From contig NZ_JAHWUS010000001.1 in assembly GCF_019455445.1 (NCBI RefSeq), positions 791,856 to 855,855 of the forward strand: 64,000 nt of DNA, read 5' to 3'. A program made the translations under genes and the position numbers. The stretch is from Pseudaquidulcibacter saccharophilus (lineage in GTDB: Bacteria > Pseudomonadota > Alphaproteobacteria > Caulobacterales > Aquidulcibacteraceae). The notes under the pieces were generated by a model. That model ran no database searches. It was not told the origin of the DNA and saw only the letters and a list, made by a program, of their open reading frames with translations. Positions 1 to 8,661 of this stretch are shown one piece after another. Each line of letters starts with the position of its first letter. Position 1 is the first letter of the stretch.

Positions 1-289
1 GGCATAATAAGGCGATTGCGGCGATGCGTGTACCAAAACCAATTAATATTGCTACACCTGCGCAAATTTCTGTTGTTGTACCCAATATCGCTGCGAGTTC
101 AGACGGCAGAAGTGGGACATTATATTCATTGGCAAAAAGATAAAGCGTGGAGTCCCATGAAAATATTTTCAAAAGACCAGAGCGCAGGAAGACGTTCGCA
201 ATCCATATTCTTATGAATAGCAATATTAAATCTTGTAGCCATTTTTGACTTAGAGAAAAATTTGTAATTTTCATTTTTTTATCAATCAT
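1..289 (-). CDS. DoxX family membrane protein, 3' end outside window
   Basis: The reverse strand reads open from an ATG at 289 to the window edge, giving the N-terminal 96 residues (MIDKKMKITNFS...). Two hydrophobic segments are visible (about 20-45 and 68-95), with the F(L)RSGLLKI motif and the TTEICAGVAILIGFGTRIAA segment typical of the DoxX family. DoxX proteins are small four-helix inner-membrane proteins. It lies 44 bp downstream of the DUF2282 gene on the same strand; in Caulobacter a DoxX gene is part of SigF-controlled bufferin operons, so co-transcription is likely. An in-frame ATG at 274 is an alternative start. The genes bufB/bufC, if present, would lie beyond the left edge. Confidence 0.8.
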   Translation of the reverse strand, partial: MIDKKMKITNFSLSQKWLQDLILLFIRIWIANVFLRSGLLKIFSWDSTLYLFANEYNVPLLPSELAAILGTTTEICAGVAILIGFGTRIAAIALLC

Positions 290-297
290 TCGAATAT

Positions 298-324
298 TGG
301 GGTGCTGGTTTGCACAGCACCCCA
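298..324 (-). promoter_or_regulatory. Intercistronic hairpin between bufA and doxX
   Basis: A perfect 10-bp inverted repeat (TGGGGTGCTG / CAGCACCCCA) with a 7-nt loop lies 9 bp after the DUF2282 stop codon and 9 bp before the DoxX start. On the transcribed strand it is not followed by a U-tract, so it looks more like an mRNA-stabilising or partial-attenuation stem than a full terminator. This is inference from sequence. Confidence 0.6.
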
Positions 325-332
325 TAAATAAA

Positions 333-611
333 TTAACCGACTACCTTGCCGTTGACCAATTTCATGCAAGTGCCTTTTTGAACTTCTACCCATTCGTTGG
401 CGTCACCATCTTTTTTTGCTTGGCCGGCACATGAATGACCGTTTCCTGCACAATCATTTTTACCGGCTTTTACAACGCCTGCGCATTTTTCCATTGCTGG
501 TTTCGCCATCATTTTATTGTTGCCTGCATTTGATGCGGTTGCGATGATGCTTGTGCCTGCCAAAAATGCAATGGTTGCAGTGGTGGCGATGATTTTAGTA
601 CGATTGTTCAT
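333..611 (-). CDS. bufA1: BufA1-like bufferin precursor (DUF2282)
   Basis: A 92-residue protein with an N-terminal signal/transmembrane segment (about residues 5-28) and a short mature part containing four cysteines (C43, C54, C61, C82) in the DUF2282 pattern EKC(A/Y)[28 protein letters not shown]2282 proteins were recently described as bufferins, peptides whose modified cysteines bind copper in the periplasm; modification needs BufB/BufC partners, which are not seen in this window. It is divergent from the ECF sigma factor gene and preceded by an ECF-type promoter at 671-698. An SD-like AAGGAGAT precedes the ATG. Family assignment is strong; the metallophore role is established for relatives and inferred here. 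Confidence 0.85.
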   Translation of the reverse strand: MNNRTKIIATTATIAFLAGTSIIATASNAGNNKMMAKPAMEKCAGVVKAGKNDCAGNGHSCAGQAKKDGDANEWVEVQKGTCMKLVNGKVVG

Positions 612-670
612 TTTGTAATCTCCTTGATAGATCGGGCTTGTGGATGTTAATTCGGGCCGCGATATAAACG

Positions 671-698
671 ATTACGTGGCGGCTTGTAAAAAGGTTAC
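671..698 (-). promoter_or_regulatory. Putative ECF (SigF-type) promoter for bufA-doxX
   Basis: On the reverse strand GTAACC (698-693) is separated by exactly 16 bp from CGTAAT (676-671). The same -35 word and a CGTA -10 word occur in front of the sigma factor gene itself (745-769). GTAAC-type -35 elements are typical of ECF sigma factors. About 60 nt of leader would separate it from the bufA start. Confidence 0.6.
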
Positions 699-744
699 AA
701 ATTTAAAGAAATATTTGCATGAAAAAATATTTCCACATTTGTCT

Positions 745-769
745 GTAACTTTTTGTGAAACTGTGCGTA
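745..769 (+). promoter_or_regulatory. Putative autoregulatory ECF promoter of the sigma factor gene
   Basis: GTAACT (745-750) and CGTA (766-769), spacer 15 bp, mirror the elements in front of bufA (spacer 16). If used, transcription would begin near 775-778, just before the ATG at 779, leaving almost no leader and excluding the upstream GTG at 755 as the start. Confidence 0.5.
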
Positions 770-778
770 TTTGTAATT

Positions 779-1315
779 ATGCAGGTTTTGAACAAAGATA
801 ATTGGCATAGTCTTATGATGTCTTCACTATCGGGTGATAAGGCTAATTATAGAATTTTGCTTAGTGAGATTAAGGTTTGGCTTGAGGCGTTTTTCCGCAA
901 AAGAGTACATAATGATGCGGTCGATGATTTGGTTCAGGAAACCTTGTTGGCAATCCACAATAAAAAACAAACATTCGATGTTAAACGTGAATTCATGCCG
1001 TGGCTGATTGCGGTGGCACGCCATAAATGGATTGATAGGATAAGGAAAAATCTGCGCTATATTGAAGTTGAATTAGACACAGATTTTGTTTCGGAAATTA
1101 ATACCGAAATAAGTGCAAAATATGATGTTCAAAAACTTTTAAACACATTGCCGCACAAGCAGGCGCAAATTATTGAAATGGTAAAATTACAGGAATTAAC
1201 CAATGAAGAAGTCGCAGAAAAACTTGGGCTAAGTGTTTCTGCGGTAAAAGTAATAATTCATCGCGGTATTAAAACCATGCAGGCAAAAATATCGGAGGTG
1301 GCGGATGTCCAATAA
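779..1315 (+). CDS. sigF: ECF RNA polymerase sigma factor, SigF-like
   Basis: A 178-residue ECF sigma factor. Region 2 is seen around DDLVQETLLAIHNKK and FMPWLIAVARHKWIDRIRK, and region 4 around LTNEEVAEKLGLSVSAVKV with the helix-turn-helix. The ATG at 779 is preferred over an in-frame GTG at 755 because the predicted -10 element (766-769) lies between them. The next gene, an NrsF-type anti-sigma, overlaps it by 11 bp (start 1305), and the divergent gene is a bufferin. In Caulobacter crescentus SigF with NrsF controls bufferin operons in response to copper, chromium and cadmium, so the same role is inferred here. Confidence 0.85.
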   Translation: MQVLNKDNWHSLMMSSLSGDKANYRILLSEIKVWLEAFFRKRVHNDAVDDLVQETLLAIHNKKQTFDVKREFMPWLIAVARHKWIDRIRKNLRYIEVELDTDFVSEINTEISAKYDVQKLLNTLPHKQAQIIEMVKLQELTNEEVAEKLGLSVSAVKVIIHRGIKTMQAKISEVADVQ

Positions 1316-1955
1316 ATTTGAAGATAGCTTTATCGATGATTTGGTTGCCGATCTAAAGCCAGCCCGCCCACTAAACATTTGGGTTTTGTCAGGACTTGCC
1401 TTGATTGCAACAGCTGTTCTGTCGATTTTGATTGTCGCTTTCTTTGGCATGCGTAGCGATATTATAGAGGCGTTTAAAAACGGCGTAGTTGTATGGAAAA
1501 ATGGTGGCTTGCTTTTAGTTGCTATTGGCGCATTCATTTATGTGATGAATAATTCACGCCCGATTAAAGTTAAATCAAATTACGTAATTTTGTTTATGCT
1601 GTTGTTTGGGGGTATTATATTTTATCAAATTCTAAAATTGGTAATTAATGGCAACTTTGAGCATGAACTGACCAATATCAATTTTGGCGCCTACCAGACC
1701 TGTATGTCAATAATTCTCGTTGGTGGCGGTATGGTTTATTTTGCAATTTGGAAAATTTGGCTAAGGAATGGTGCTTCAACGAATCCGCAGTTTCAAAGCA
1801 CTATGGCAGGGATTTTGTCGGGTGCAATTGCGGCATTTTCCTATGCTTTTCATTGCAATATGGATAGTATTTTCTATTATATTATTTGTTATGTTTCACC
1901 CGTTGTTATGCTAGGTATTATTGGCTATATTTTGGGTAATCGTTTGAAATGGTGA
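1305..1955 (+). CDS. nrsF: NrsF-type anti-sigma factor (DUF1109)
   Basis: A 216-residue inner-membrane protein with a short cytoplasmic N-terminus (about 1-24) and six predicted membrane segments. It has the DUF1109 pattern, including two isolated cysteines C133 (AYQTC) and C184 (FHCNMD) at nearly the positions of the two conserved cysteines needed for NrsF function in Caulobacter. It overlaps the sigma factor gene by 11 bp, implying translational coupling. The role is to hold the ECF sigma factor inactive until metal stress is sensed at the membrane; this is family knowledge. Confidence 0.85.
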   Translation: MSNKFEDSFIDDLVADLKPARPLNIWVLSGLALIATAVLSILIVAFFGMRSDIIEAFKNGVVVWKNGGLLLVAIGAFIYVMNNSRPIKVKSNYVILFMLLFGGIIFYQILKLVINGNFEHELTNINFGAYQTCMSIILVGGGMVYFAIWKIWLRNGASTNPQFQSTMAGILSGAIAAFSYAFHCNMDSIFYYIICYVSPVVMLGIIGYILGNRLKW

Positions 1956-2002
1956 TGCCCTATATAACTTATTCTAGGCTTCACGGGGCTAATGGGTTTA
2001 TT

Positions 2003-2419
2003 ATGGCAAAATCTACATTCTACGCAAAATTTGCAAAAGCGGCCGCAAAGTTTACCGGTCGTCCAGTGGTTTTTAACCTTGCGGTTCTTACAATTGTCAT
2101 CTGGATTGTAACAGGGCCAATTTTCAAATTTTCTGATACTTGGCAATTGGTGATTAATACAGGCACGACCATTGTAACGTTTTTGATGGTGTTTTTAATT
2201 CAGAACGCTCAAAACCGTGATACACAAGCTATACAGATTAAATTAGATGAACTAATTCGTGCCACCAAGGGCGCACATAATGCACTTTTGGATTTAGAAG
2301 AATTAGAAGAAGAAACCCTTGATAAATTTCGCGATAGGTATGAAAAACTTGCGGCAATCGCCCGAACTAAAACCATTCTTGGCGATGATGATACCGATAC
2401 CCCAGAAGCCGCGGATTAG
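2003..2419 (+). CDS. Low-affinity iron permease family membrane protein
   Basis: A 138-residue protein (starting MAKSTFYAKF) with two membrane segments around residues 24-44 and 50-70, followed by a soluble tail with the QNAQNRDTQAIQIKLDELIRA motif. This motif is characteristic of the bacterial family related to fungal low-affinity iron permeases (PF04120). Despite the name, the bacterial function is not established. An upstream in-frame ATG at 1949 overlaps the nrsF end and would add 18 polar residues, so the ATG at 2003 is preferred. It converges on the LysR gene, sharing 4 bp. Confidence 0.75.
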   Translation: MAKSTFYAKFAKAAAKFTGRPVVFNLAVLTIVIWIVTGPIFKFSDTWQLVINTGTTIVTFLMVFLIQNAQNRDTQAIQIKLDELIRATKGAHNALLDLEELEEETLDKFRDRYEKLAAIARTKTILGDDDTDTPEAAD

Positions 2420-3297
2420 TTTTCTGTAAGCATGGTTTTAAATGCCTTTAATGCCCGTGATTTTGCACGGTCCTTGAGAGTAAGAATGGTAAATTTACGC
2501 GCGGCAATTCCACTTGGAAAACGGTTTATATTTTCATTATTACCAATGCCGCTAATTACAAGTTCGGAAATTAAGGATACCCCAACACCAGCAGAAACTG
2601 CCGACAACACAGCCTCATTTGACGGCAGTGTAAGGGCGATATTATCTTGCTTTAGTTCAATTCCATAATCGGCAAGATATAATTCAAGGCTATGCCTTGT
2701 GCCGGAACCTTGTTCACGCACCACGTATTTTAAATTCTGCAATTTGGTTTTGGTCTTCATATCATTTGCCCAAAGCCTTAATTCACGTGGTGCAACAAAG
2801 GTAAGCGCATCGCCCTTTATTTCAGTGTGTTCGAGGGTTGAGTTATTTTCGCCTTCAATAATGCCAATATCGGCGATGCCGTGTTCCAACATCTCAATGG
2901 CTTTATCGCTATTGGCTATGGTTGTGTTGATTTTTATATTTGGGAAAGTCTTGTGAAATTTTGAAATTCTTTCAGCTAGCCAATAATTGCCAATGGTTTG
3001 GCTGCAAACAACATCTATTGCGCCATGGTTGCCGCCTGATAAATCTTTTAATAATTCATCAGTGGTTTTTGCTTGGGCAATCATTTTATAGGCTTCTGGC
3101 AATAATGCGCGCCCATTTGCATTGATCTTAATATTTCTGCCAATTCGGTCGAATAACTTCAGGTCATATTTAAATTCTAATTGCGAAATTGCCGAGCTTA
3201 CAGCCGATTGCGACAAGCAAAGCTCATTTGCAGCATTGGTTAAATGCCCTGTTTCTGCAACTTTTATAAATATGCGCAATTGATCTAATGTCATCAT
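2416..3297 (-). CDS. LysR family transcriptional regulator
   Basis: A 293-residue LysR regulator: winged HTH at residues 1-60 (TLDQLRIFIKVAETGHLTNAA, LSQSAVSSAISQLE) and a periplasmic-binding-like effector domain at about 90-290, including the YVVREQGSGTR motif seen in the CysL/YeiE branch. It lies 31 bp downstream of the YeiH exporter gene on the same strand, and LysR-YeiH pairs are common. It probably regulates that exporter, perhaps in response to a sulfur compound; the ligand cannot be read from the sequence. ATG-ATG doublet at the start. Confidence 0.85.
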   Translation of the reverse strand: MMTLDQLRIFIKVAETGHLTNAANELCLSQSAVSSAISQLEFKYDLKLFDRIGRNIKINANGRALLPEAYKMIAQAKTTDELLKDLSGGNHGAIDVVCSQTIGNYWLAERISKFHKTFPNIKINTTIANSDKAIEMLEHGIADIGIIEGENNSTLEHTEIKGDALTFVAPRELRLWANDMKTKTKLQNLKYVVREQGSGTRHSLELYLADYGIELKQDNIALTLPSNEAVLSAVSAGVGVSLISELVISGIGNNENINRFPSGIAARKFTILTLKDRAKSRALKAFKTMLTEN

Positions 3298-3328
3298 TTA
3301 ATCTGAATCACACATAATTAAATGCTTA

Positions 3329-4345
3329 TCAAGCAATAAATTCGATTAATGCTAATCCCAAAATTGATATAAACAATGATCCGGCCAATGCTAACAAAAG
3401 TGGTTTAATTCCCATTTTTCCTATTGCGCTAAATTTTGTGTGCAGCCCCATTCCAGCTAATGCAACAGTCAAAAAGAATGATGATAATTTGCCAATTTCA
3501 AATTTTATATTGGCTGGAATGGTGAAAATATTCGCTATGATGATGAATATTATAAAAGCAACCACAAACAATGGAATCGGCATTTTTGCATTATTTTTAT
3601 AACTGCCACGGCGGAATTGAATAAGGGTCACAAGTGGCGCAAGCATTAATACACGGGTTAATTTGGTTATAGTTGCAATATGGATGGTTGCCGCATCCTT
3701 GCCAGAAACTGCCCCGACTACTTGGGCAACTTCATGGATTGAAATCCCACTCCAGATGCCAAATTGCGCGCCGCCAAGATTTAATAACTTGCCAATGAAT
3801 GGGTATAGCAACATAGATAATGTGCCAAAAATTGTTACCATTCCTATGGCATAGGCAACGTCTTCATCTTCGGCATTGGTTGCGGTGTTAACCCCCAATA
3901 TTGCTGCCGCACCACAAATGCTGGTTCCGGCGGCGATTAGTTCAGCTAACTTATTATCCACGCCAAACAATTTACCAATTGTTTTGATGAAAATAAAACT
4001 ACTAACAAGGGCAAAGATTGTCATGGCAATGTGAAATGCCCCAAAATTCAAAAGCTCATTAACTGAGATTTGTATTCCCAATAATGCCACGGCAACACGC
4101 ACCAAGACTTTGCTAGAAAATGCGGTTCCAGCGTGCGTTTGAGGCGGCAGTTTGATTAGGTTGCCAATTATAATTCCATTGATTACGGCTATGATGGATG
4201 GGGAAAATTGTTTTAATTCATGTACCCCGTTTAGAGTGAATGCGGTGGCGGCAATCACAAGACATATTAAAAGCCCGGGAATGATGGCCAAAGATTGTTT
4301 GCGTATCGCAAAAAGCTTTGTGGTGGTTGGTAATGCGGTGTTCAT
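3329..4345 (-). CDS. YeiH/UPF0324 family putative sulfate exporter
   Basis: A 338-residue inner-membrane protein with about ten hydrophobic segments and the family motifs GTSICGAAAI (about 142-151) and ITKLTRVLMLAPLV (about 230). The family (UPF0324, YeiH) is annotated as putative sulfate exporters, but the substrate is poorly established. It heads a two-gene unit with a LysR regulator downstream. Upstream of its ATG an 11-bp palindrome (4376-4386) is a candidate LysR site. Confidence 0.8.
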   Translation of the reverse strand: MNTALPTTTKLFAIRKQSLAIIPGLLICLVIAATAFTLNGVHELKQFSPSIIAVINGIIIGNLIKLPPQTHAGTAFSSKVLVRVAVALLGIQISVNELLNFGAFHIAMTIFALVSSFIFIKTIGKLFGVDNKLAELIAAGTSICGAAAILGVNTATNAEDEDVAYAIGMVTIFGTLSMLLYPFIGKLLNLGGAQFGIWSGISIHEVAQVVGAVSGKDAATIHIATITKLTRVLMLAPLVTLIQFRRGSYKNNAKMPIPLFVVAFIIFIIIANIFTIPANIKFEIGKLSSFFLTVALAGMGLHTKFSAIGKMGIKPLLLALAGSLFISILGLALIEFIA

Positions 4346-4375
4346 ATCGCCTGTTTATGAGGGAATTATAATTCA

Positions 4376-4386
4376 ATCAAATTGAT
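4376..4386. promoter_or_regulatory. Candidate LysR operator upstream of yeiH
   Basis: ATCAA-A-TTGAT is a perfect palindrome about 31 bp upstream of the yeiH start, in an A+T-rich 186-bp gap (4346-4531) shared with the divergent ilvD. The size and position fit a LysR-type dyad, but no second site was found. Confidence 0.35.
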
Positions 4387-4531
4387 AATAAAGTTTAAAT
4401 TAATCAATAAAATCGAATAATAAACAAAAAAACGGCAAAATATTATTTTTGATGTACTTATTACTTTAAAAATGGCGTACAATAGGGCATAAGGCACAAA
4501 ATTTTTTTAATGTGACCCAATGGGGATAATA

Positions 4532-6382
4532 ATGCCTGAATTACGTTCAAAAACCTCGACTTTTGGAAGAAATATGGCGGGTGCGCGTGCATTATGGCGC
4601 GCAACTGGCATGACTGATGGTGATTTCAAAAAGCCGATTATTGCCGTGGTCAATAGCTTTACCCAATTTGTCCCTGGGCACGTCCATTTAAAAGATATTG
4701 GTCAATTGGTTGCGCGTGAAATCGAAAAAGCCGGCGGTGTTGCCAAGGAATTCAATACGATTGCAATTGATGACGGTATCGCAATGGGGCATGGTGGCAT
4801 GCTTTATTCATTGCCTTCACGTGATTTGATTGCTGATTCTGTTGAATATATGGTCAATGCCCATTGCGCCGATGCGATGGTTTGTATTTCCAATTGCGAT
4901 AAAATTACCCCTGGCATGTTGATGGCGGCAATGCGCCTTAATATACCTGCGATTTTTGTATCGGGTGGCCCGATGGAAGCGGGCAAGGTAAAAATAGGCG
5001 ATAAAACCCATTCGTTAGACCTTATTGACGCTATGATTCAAGCAGGCGATGACAGCATTTCTGATGAACAAGTAAAGGCTGTTGAAGATGCGGCATGCCC
5101 TACCTGCGGTTCTTGTTCTGGTATGTTTACTGCAAACTCTATGAATTGCTTGACCGAGGCGATGGGGCTTTCATTACCAGGCAATGGCACCGTGGTTGCG
5201 ACCCATACTTTCCGCGAAAGATTATTTAATGAAGCGGGTCAAAAAATTGTTGAGCTTTGCAAAAGATATTACGAACAAAATGACGAAAGCATTTTGCCGC
5301 GTAACGTTGCCAACAAAACCGCACTTGAAAATGCAATGGCACTTGATGTGGCGATGGGTGGTTCAACGAATACTGTATTGCATATTCTTGCGGTCGCCAA
5401 AGAGGGTGGCATTGATTTCACAATGCAGGATATTGACCGCATTTCACGCAAAGTTCCATGCATATGTAAAGTTGCCCCTGCGGTGCAAACCGTTCATATC
5501 GAAGATGTTCACCGCGCCGGTGGTATCATTAGTATTTTGGGTGAATTATCACGCGCAGGTTTAATTGAAACTTCTGCCCCTACTGTTCATGCGCCAACAT
5601 TGGGTGATGCAATCGCAAAATGGGATATTATGGTTTCAAATGATGAAGGTGTGAACGAGTTTTTCCGCGCTGGCCCTGGTGGTGTCCGTTCGGCAACTGC
5701 ATTCTCACAATCAATGCTTTGGAAAGAAACTGATAAGGATCGTGCAAAGGGCGTCATTCGTTCCAAAGATAATGCCTTTACCAAGGATGGTGGTTTGGCT
5801 GTGCTTTATGGTAATTTGGCGGAAAATGGCTGCATCGTAAAAACTGCAGGTGTTGATGAAGAGATTTGGAAATTCCAAGGTCCAGCCAAAGTTTATGAAT
5901 CACAAGAAGATGCGGTTAAGGCAATCTTGGCAAATCAGGTGGTTGCGGGTGATGTGGTTGTAATCCGTTATGAAGGGCCAAAAGGTGGTCCGGGTATGCA
6001 GGAAATGCTTTACCCAACTTCATATTTGAAATCTAAGCATTTAGGGAAACAGTGCGCTCTTATCACCGATGGTCGTTTTTCCGGTGGTACTTCTGGTCTA
6101 TCAATTGGCCACGCAAGTCCTGAAGCGGCGGCTGGTGGCTTGATTGCCTTGGTCGAAGAAGGGGATATTATCAAAATTGATATTCCAAACCGTTCAATCG
6201 TACTTGATGTATCAGATGATATATTGGCAAAACGTCTGGTGGCAGAAAAAGCACGTGGACATGATGCCTTTACGCCGAAAAATCGCGATCGTTATGTTTC
6301 ACAAGCGTTGCAGGCTTATGCGGCAATGACAACCTCTGCTGATACTGGTGCGGTGCGTGATATTTCACAATTGCGTAAATAA
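4532..6382 (+). CDS. ilvD: Dihydroxy-acid dehydratase
   Basis: A 616-residue IlvD, which converts 2,3-dihydroxy-acids to 2-keto acids in valine, isoleucine and leucine synthesis using an iron-sulfur cluster and magnesium. Visible family signatures are [10 protein letters not shown] (about 120-130) and [17 protein letters not shown] (about 189-205), which provide cluster cysteines. The start at 4532 ([15 protein letters not shown]) is chosen over the ATG at 4520 because GGGGA lies 5-9 bp upstream and the length then equals that of E. coli IlvD. It stands alone, with other branched-chain genes absent from the window, and converges on the TetR gene with a 15-bp gap. Confidence 0.95.
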   Translation: MPELRSKTSTFGRNMAGARALWRATGMTDGDFKKPIIAVVNSFTQFVPGHVHLKDIGQLVAREIEKAGGVAKEFNTIAIDDGIAMGHGGMLYSLPSRDLIADSVEYMVNAHCADAMVCISNCDKITPGMLMAAMRLNIPAIFVSGGPMEAGKVKIGDKTHSLDLIDAMIQAGDDSISDEQVKAVEDAACPTCGSCSGMFTANSMNCLTEAMGLSLPGNGTVVATHTFRERLFNEAGQKIVELCKRYYEQNDESILPRNVANKTALENAMALDVAMGGSTNTVLHILAVAKEGGIDFTMQDIDRISRKVPCICKVAPAVQTVHIEDVHRAGGIISILGELSRAGLIETSAPTVHAPTLGDAIAKWDIMVSNDEGVNEFFRAGPGGVRSATAFSQSMLWKETDKDRAKGVIRSKDNAFTKDGGLAVLYGNLAENGCIVKTAGVDEEIWKFQGPAKVYESQEDAVKAILANQVVAGDVVVIRYEGPKGGPGMQEMLYPTSYLKSKHLGKQCALITDGRFSGGTSGLSIGHASPEAAAGGLIALVEEGDIIKIDIPNRSIVLDVSDDILAKRLVAEKARGHDAFTPKNRDRYVSQALQAYAAMTTSADTGAVRDISQLRK

Positions 6383-6397
6383 ACAAATATAGGCGGG

Positions 6398-6997
6398 TTA
6401 TTCGGCGATACTTCGTACAAAGGCGACCAAGTCACGCCCGCCTAATTTTGTGTCGCCTTCGGCAAATGATTGCAATGCCGTTGAATGGCTTAATTGTTTA
6501 ACAATTACGGCAAGTTCGTGGGTTGGGATTTTTGGCTTTAAACCTAGCTTGGCAAAAATAGCATCTAGGGTTTCTTCTAATGCTTTATATTGCGCCGCCA
6601 TAAATTCGGCATAATCAGCGGTAAATTCCGGGTTGCGCGCGGCATTAATCGCCAATTCATAATTAAAAATAATCCAATCCTTGTCTTGATTACCCTCAAC
6701 TAGCCATTTTTCAATTTGATCTAATAAATCTTCAGGTGCAGAGTTTTCGATTAAATCAGCAAAGCTTTCGAATGTATCATCCTTATGCTTTCTTAAGAGC
6801 GAAAGCATCAAATCTTCTTTAGAATTAAAGTTTGAATAGAAAGCCCCTTTTGTAAAGCCGGCTTTGGCAACGATTTTATCAATCGAGGTTCCATTAAGCC
6901 CATGTTGCGTAAATAATTCCTGTGCCGCAGCGATTAATTTATCACGCGTTTGCGCCTGCGAAACTGCACGAGTCGTTCTTTGCGTTTTTTTTTCCAA
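6398..6997 (-). CDS. TetR family transcriptional repressor
   Basis: A 199-residue TetR regulator with the N-terminal HTH at about 17-62 (RDKLIAAAQELFTQHGLNGTSIDKIVAKAGFTKGAFYSNF is typical) and a helical ligand-binding domain. It starts with TTG at 6997, preceded by AGAGG at a good distance. It is divergent from a nucleotide-sugar-type epimerase/reductase gene, and two 16-bp dyads lie in the shared gap. It probably represses both itself and the epimerase; the inducer is unknown. Confidence 0.85.
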   Translation of the reverse strand: MEKKTQRTTRAVSQAQTRDKLIAAAQELFTQHGLNGTSIDKIVAKAGFTKGAFYSNFNSKEDLMLSLLRKHKDDTFESFADLIENSAPEDLLDQIEKWLVEGNQDKDWIIFNYELAINAARNPEFTADYAEFMAAQYKALEETLDAIFAKLGLKPKIPTHELAVIVKQLSHSTALQSFAEGDTKLGGRDLVAFVRSIAE

Positions 6998-7016
6998 TAC
7001 AAGCCTCTAAAATCAA

Positions 7017-7059
7017 TTGACATACTATTTAGTATGTGAAATAGATACCAAATAGTATC
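7017..7059 (+). promoter_or_regulatory. Tandem TetR-type operators with embedded -35 box
   Basis: Two 16-bp dyads of the same design: CATACTA-TT-TAGTATG (7021-7036) and GATAC-N6-GTATC (7044-7059), with centres 23 bp apart. A TTGACA hexamer (7017-7022) runs into the first dyad, so repressor binding would block a promoter directed towards the epimerase. They lie 20-61 bp upstream of the TetR start and 26-64 bp upstream of the epimerase start. Confidence 0.7.
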
Positions 7060-7084
7060 TTAAATCAAATCGGGAATTTAAACA

Positions 7085-8098
7085 ATGACAATAAAGACAA
7101 TTTTGGTCACTGGTGCAACTGGTCTTTTGGGGAATAATCTTGTGCGTGAGGCTCTTGCACAGGGATTTAATGTAAAAGCAATGGTGCGAAATATCGCAAA
7201 GGCACAGCGGCAATTTAAAGATTTGCCACAGATTGAATTTGTTGAGTTTGATATGTTTAACATCAAAAAACTGGATTATGATTTTGCGGGTATTGATGCC
7301 TTATTCCATACCGCGGCATTTTTTAGGGATTCATATAAGGGCGGCACACATTGGCAGGAACTATATGAAACCAATGTTATTGGAACCAAGATGTTGTTGC
7401 AAAAAGCCTATGACAAAGGTGTTCGCAATTATGTTCATATTTCATCAATTGCGGTTTTAGATCGTTTTAAAAATCGAGCATCAACCGAAAAAGACCTTGC
7501 CAATATAAATAATGTTGATGATTATTATCGCAGCAAAATTTTATCAGACCGCGAGGTCAATGAATTTGCCAGTAAACATCCCGATTTAAATTATCGTTTT
7601 GTTCTGCCGGGCTGGATGCATGGGCCGGGTGATTTGGGGCCAACATCTGCGGGGCAGATGGTTACAGACTTTCTTAAAAAGAATATTCCTGCCATTCCCC
7701 CCGGTGAGTTTTCGCTGGTTGATGCGCGTGACGTTGCAAAAATTGCCATTCTATCTCTTGAAAAAGGGCGTCAGGGTGAAAGATATCTTGCGGCTGGTTG
7801 GTCTTTGAAGATGCAAGAATTATTAATGAAACTAGAAAAGTTGAGCGGGACAAAAGCACCAACTTTTAAAGCACCAATTCCGATGCTTTTCTTGATGGCA
7901 TATATTGGTGAAATTGGCGCGCGACTGTTCAAAAAGCCCGCATTAATAAGTATTGCATCACTAAAACTGTTAATTCGTGAACAAGGCGTAATGAACTTTG
8001 ACCACACCAAAACCCGAACCGAATTGGGTTTTGAATTCAGGTCAGTTGACGAAACCTTGCGCGATGAGATTGCATGGATACGCGCTAATTTTCTTTAG
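7085..8098 (+). CDS. NAD-dependent epimerase/dehydratase family (extended SDR)
   Basis: A 337-residue atypical/extended short-chain dehydrogenase. The Rossmann motif LVTGATGLLGNNLV is at residues 7-20, and the catalytic Y-x3-K is in DYYRSKILSD (about 145-150). The sequence resembles dihydroflavonol reductase-like and hopanoid-associated epimerases, but the substrate is not evident. It is controlled by the divergent TetR repressor through operators at 7021-7059. Its 3' end overlaps the convergent DUF2867 gene by 14 bp. Confidence 0.8.
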   Translation: MTIKTILVTGATGLLGNNLVREALAQGFNVKAMVRNIAKAQRQFKDLPQIEFVEFDMFNIKKLDYDFAGIDALFHTAAFFRDSYKGGTHWQELYETNVIGTKMLLQKAYDKGVRNYVHISSIAVLDRFKNRASTEKDLANINNVDDYYRSKILSDREVNEFASKHPDLNYRFVLPGWMHGPGDLGPTSAGQMVTDFLKKNIPAIPPGEFSLVDARDVAKIAILSLEKGRQGERYLAAGWSLKMQELLMKLEKLSGTKAPTFKAPIPMLFLMAYIGEIGARLFKKPALISIASLKLLIREQGVMNFDHTKTRTELGFEFRSVDETLRDEIAWIRANFL

Positions 8099-8609
8099 CA
8101 ACCAAAGAAAGTGATTGTGCGACAATAAGCTTGTGAAATGGTTTGACCATAAACAAATATGCCTTGCCCAATATATTATGGGTCTGCACATAGGTTGATG
8201 AATAAACAAATGTATTTGAATGGATATTCTCAACTTCAATAACAATTCTGAAGTTAAGATGTTTATCATCAAAGCCCAGCACAAGCTTGTCATCACTTTT
8301 ATGGACAATGGGAAACATTCCGATTGCCTTTTGGTTTTTATCTAAAGGTGCACTAGTTTTGATGCCAAATGGTGCAACTATTAAATTACGCAGAGCCATA
8401 AGAGGGGTTACCCACTTTGGACCATTTTCAATCGCAATTATTGCTGCCTGTTCTGCCGAAATTATCTTATCAGTCTTGATTACAAAACAATCTGCAAAAC
8501 TATATGGTTTAAATTCAGATGCGTTGTCCCTTATTCGGATTTGCTTTACACCCGAAGTCGTTTTTGTTGACAATGTTCCTAACCCCCGTTGCAAAACAAT
8601 TAAAATCAA
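8085..8609 (-). CDS. DUF2867 domain-containing protein
   Basis: A 174-residue soluble protein with the DUF2867 pattern: YSFADCFVIKTDK near the N-terminus, PLMALRNLIVAPFGIK (about 68-83), and a C-terminal half resembling the START-like region (FRIVIEV, VYSSTYVQTHN). DUF2867 is often fused or adjacent to SDR-type epimerases, and here it converges on one with a 14-bp overlap, which suggests a functional link. Biochemical function is unknown. The start is uncertain: the first ATG (8609) has no clear SD. Confidence 0.7.
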   Translation of the reverse strand: MILIVLQRGLGTLSTKTTSGVKQIRIRDNASEFKPYSFADCFVIKTDKIISAEQAAIIAIENGPKWVTPLMALRNLIVAPFGIKTSAPLDKNQKAIGMFPIVHKSDDKLVLGFDDKHLNFRIVIEVENIHSNTFVYSSTYVQTHNILGKAYLFMVKPFHKLIVAQSLSLVAKEN

Positions 8610-8661
8610 TTAATTAAATTGGCAAGCTTTATAACATTTATAGCTTGTTTGGAGAGGGATT

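Noticed and set aside
16..216. 66-residue plus-strand ORF at the left edge
   Set aside because: It is antisense to a clear DoxX coding sequence on the other strand.
1949..2002. Longer start for the iron permease family protein
   Set aside because: It overlaps the end of nrsF and adds residues unlike the family; the ATG at 2003 gives the normal N-terminus.
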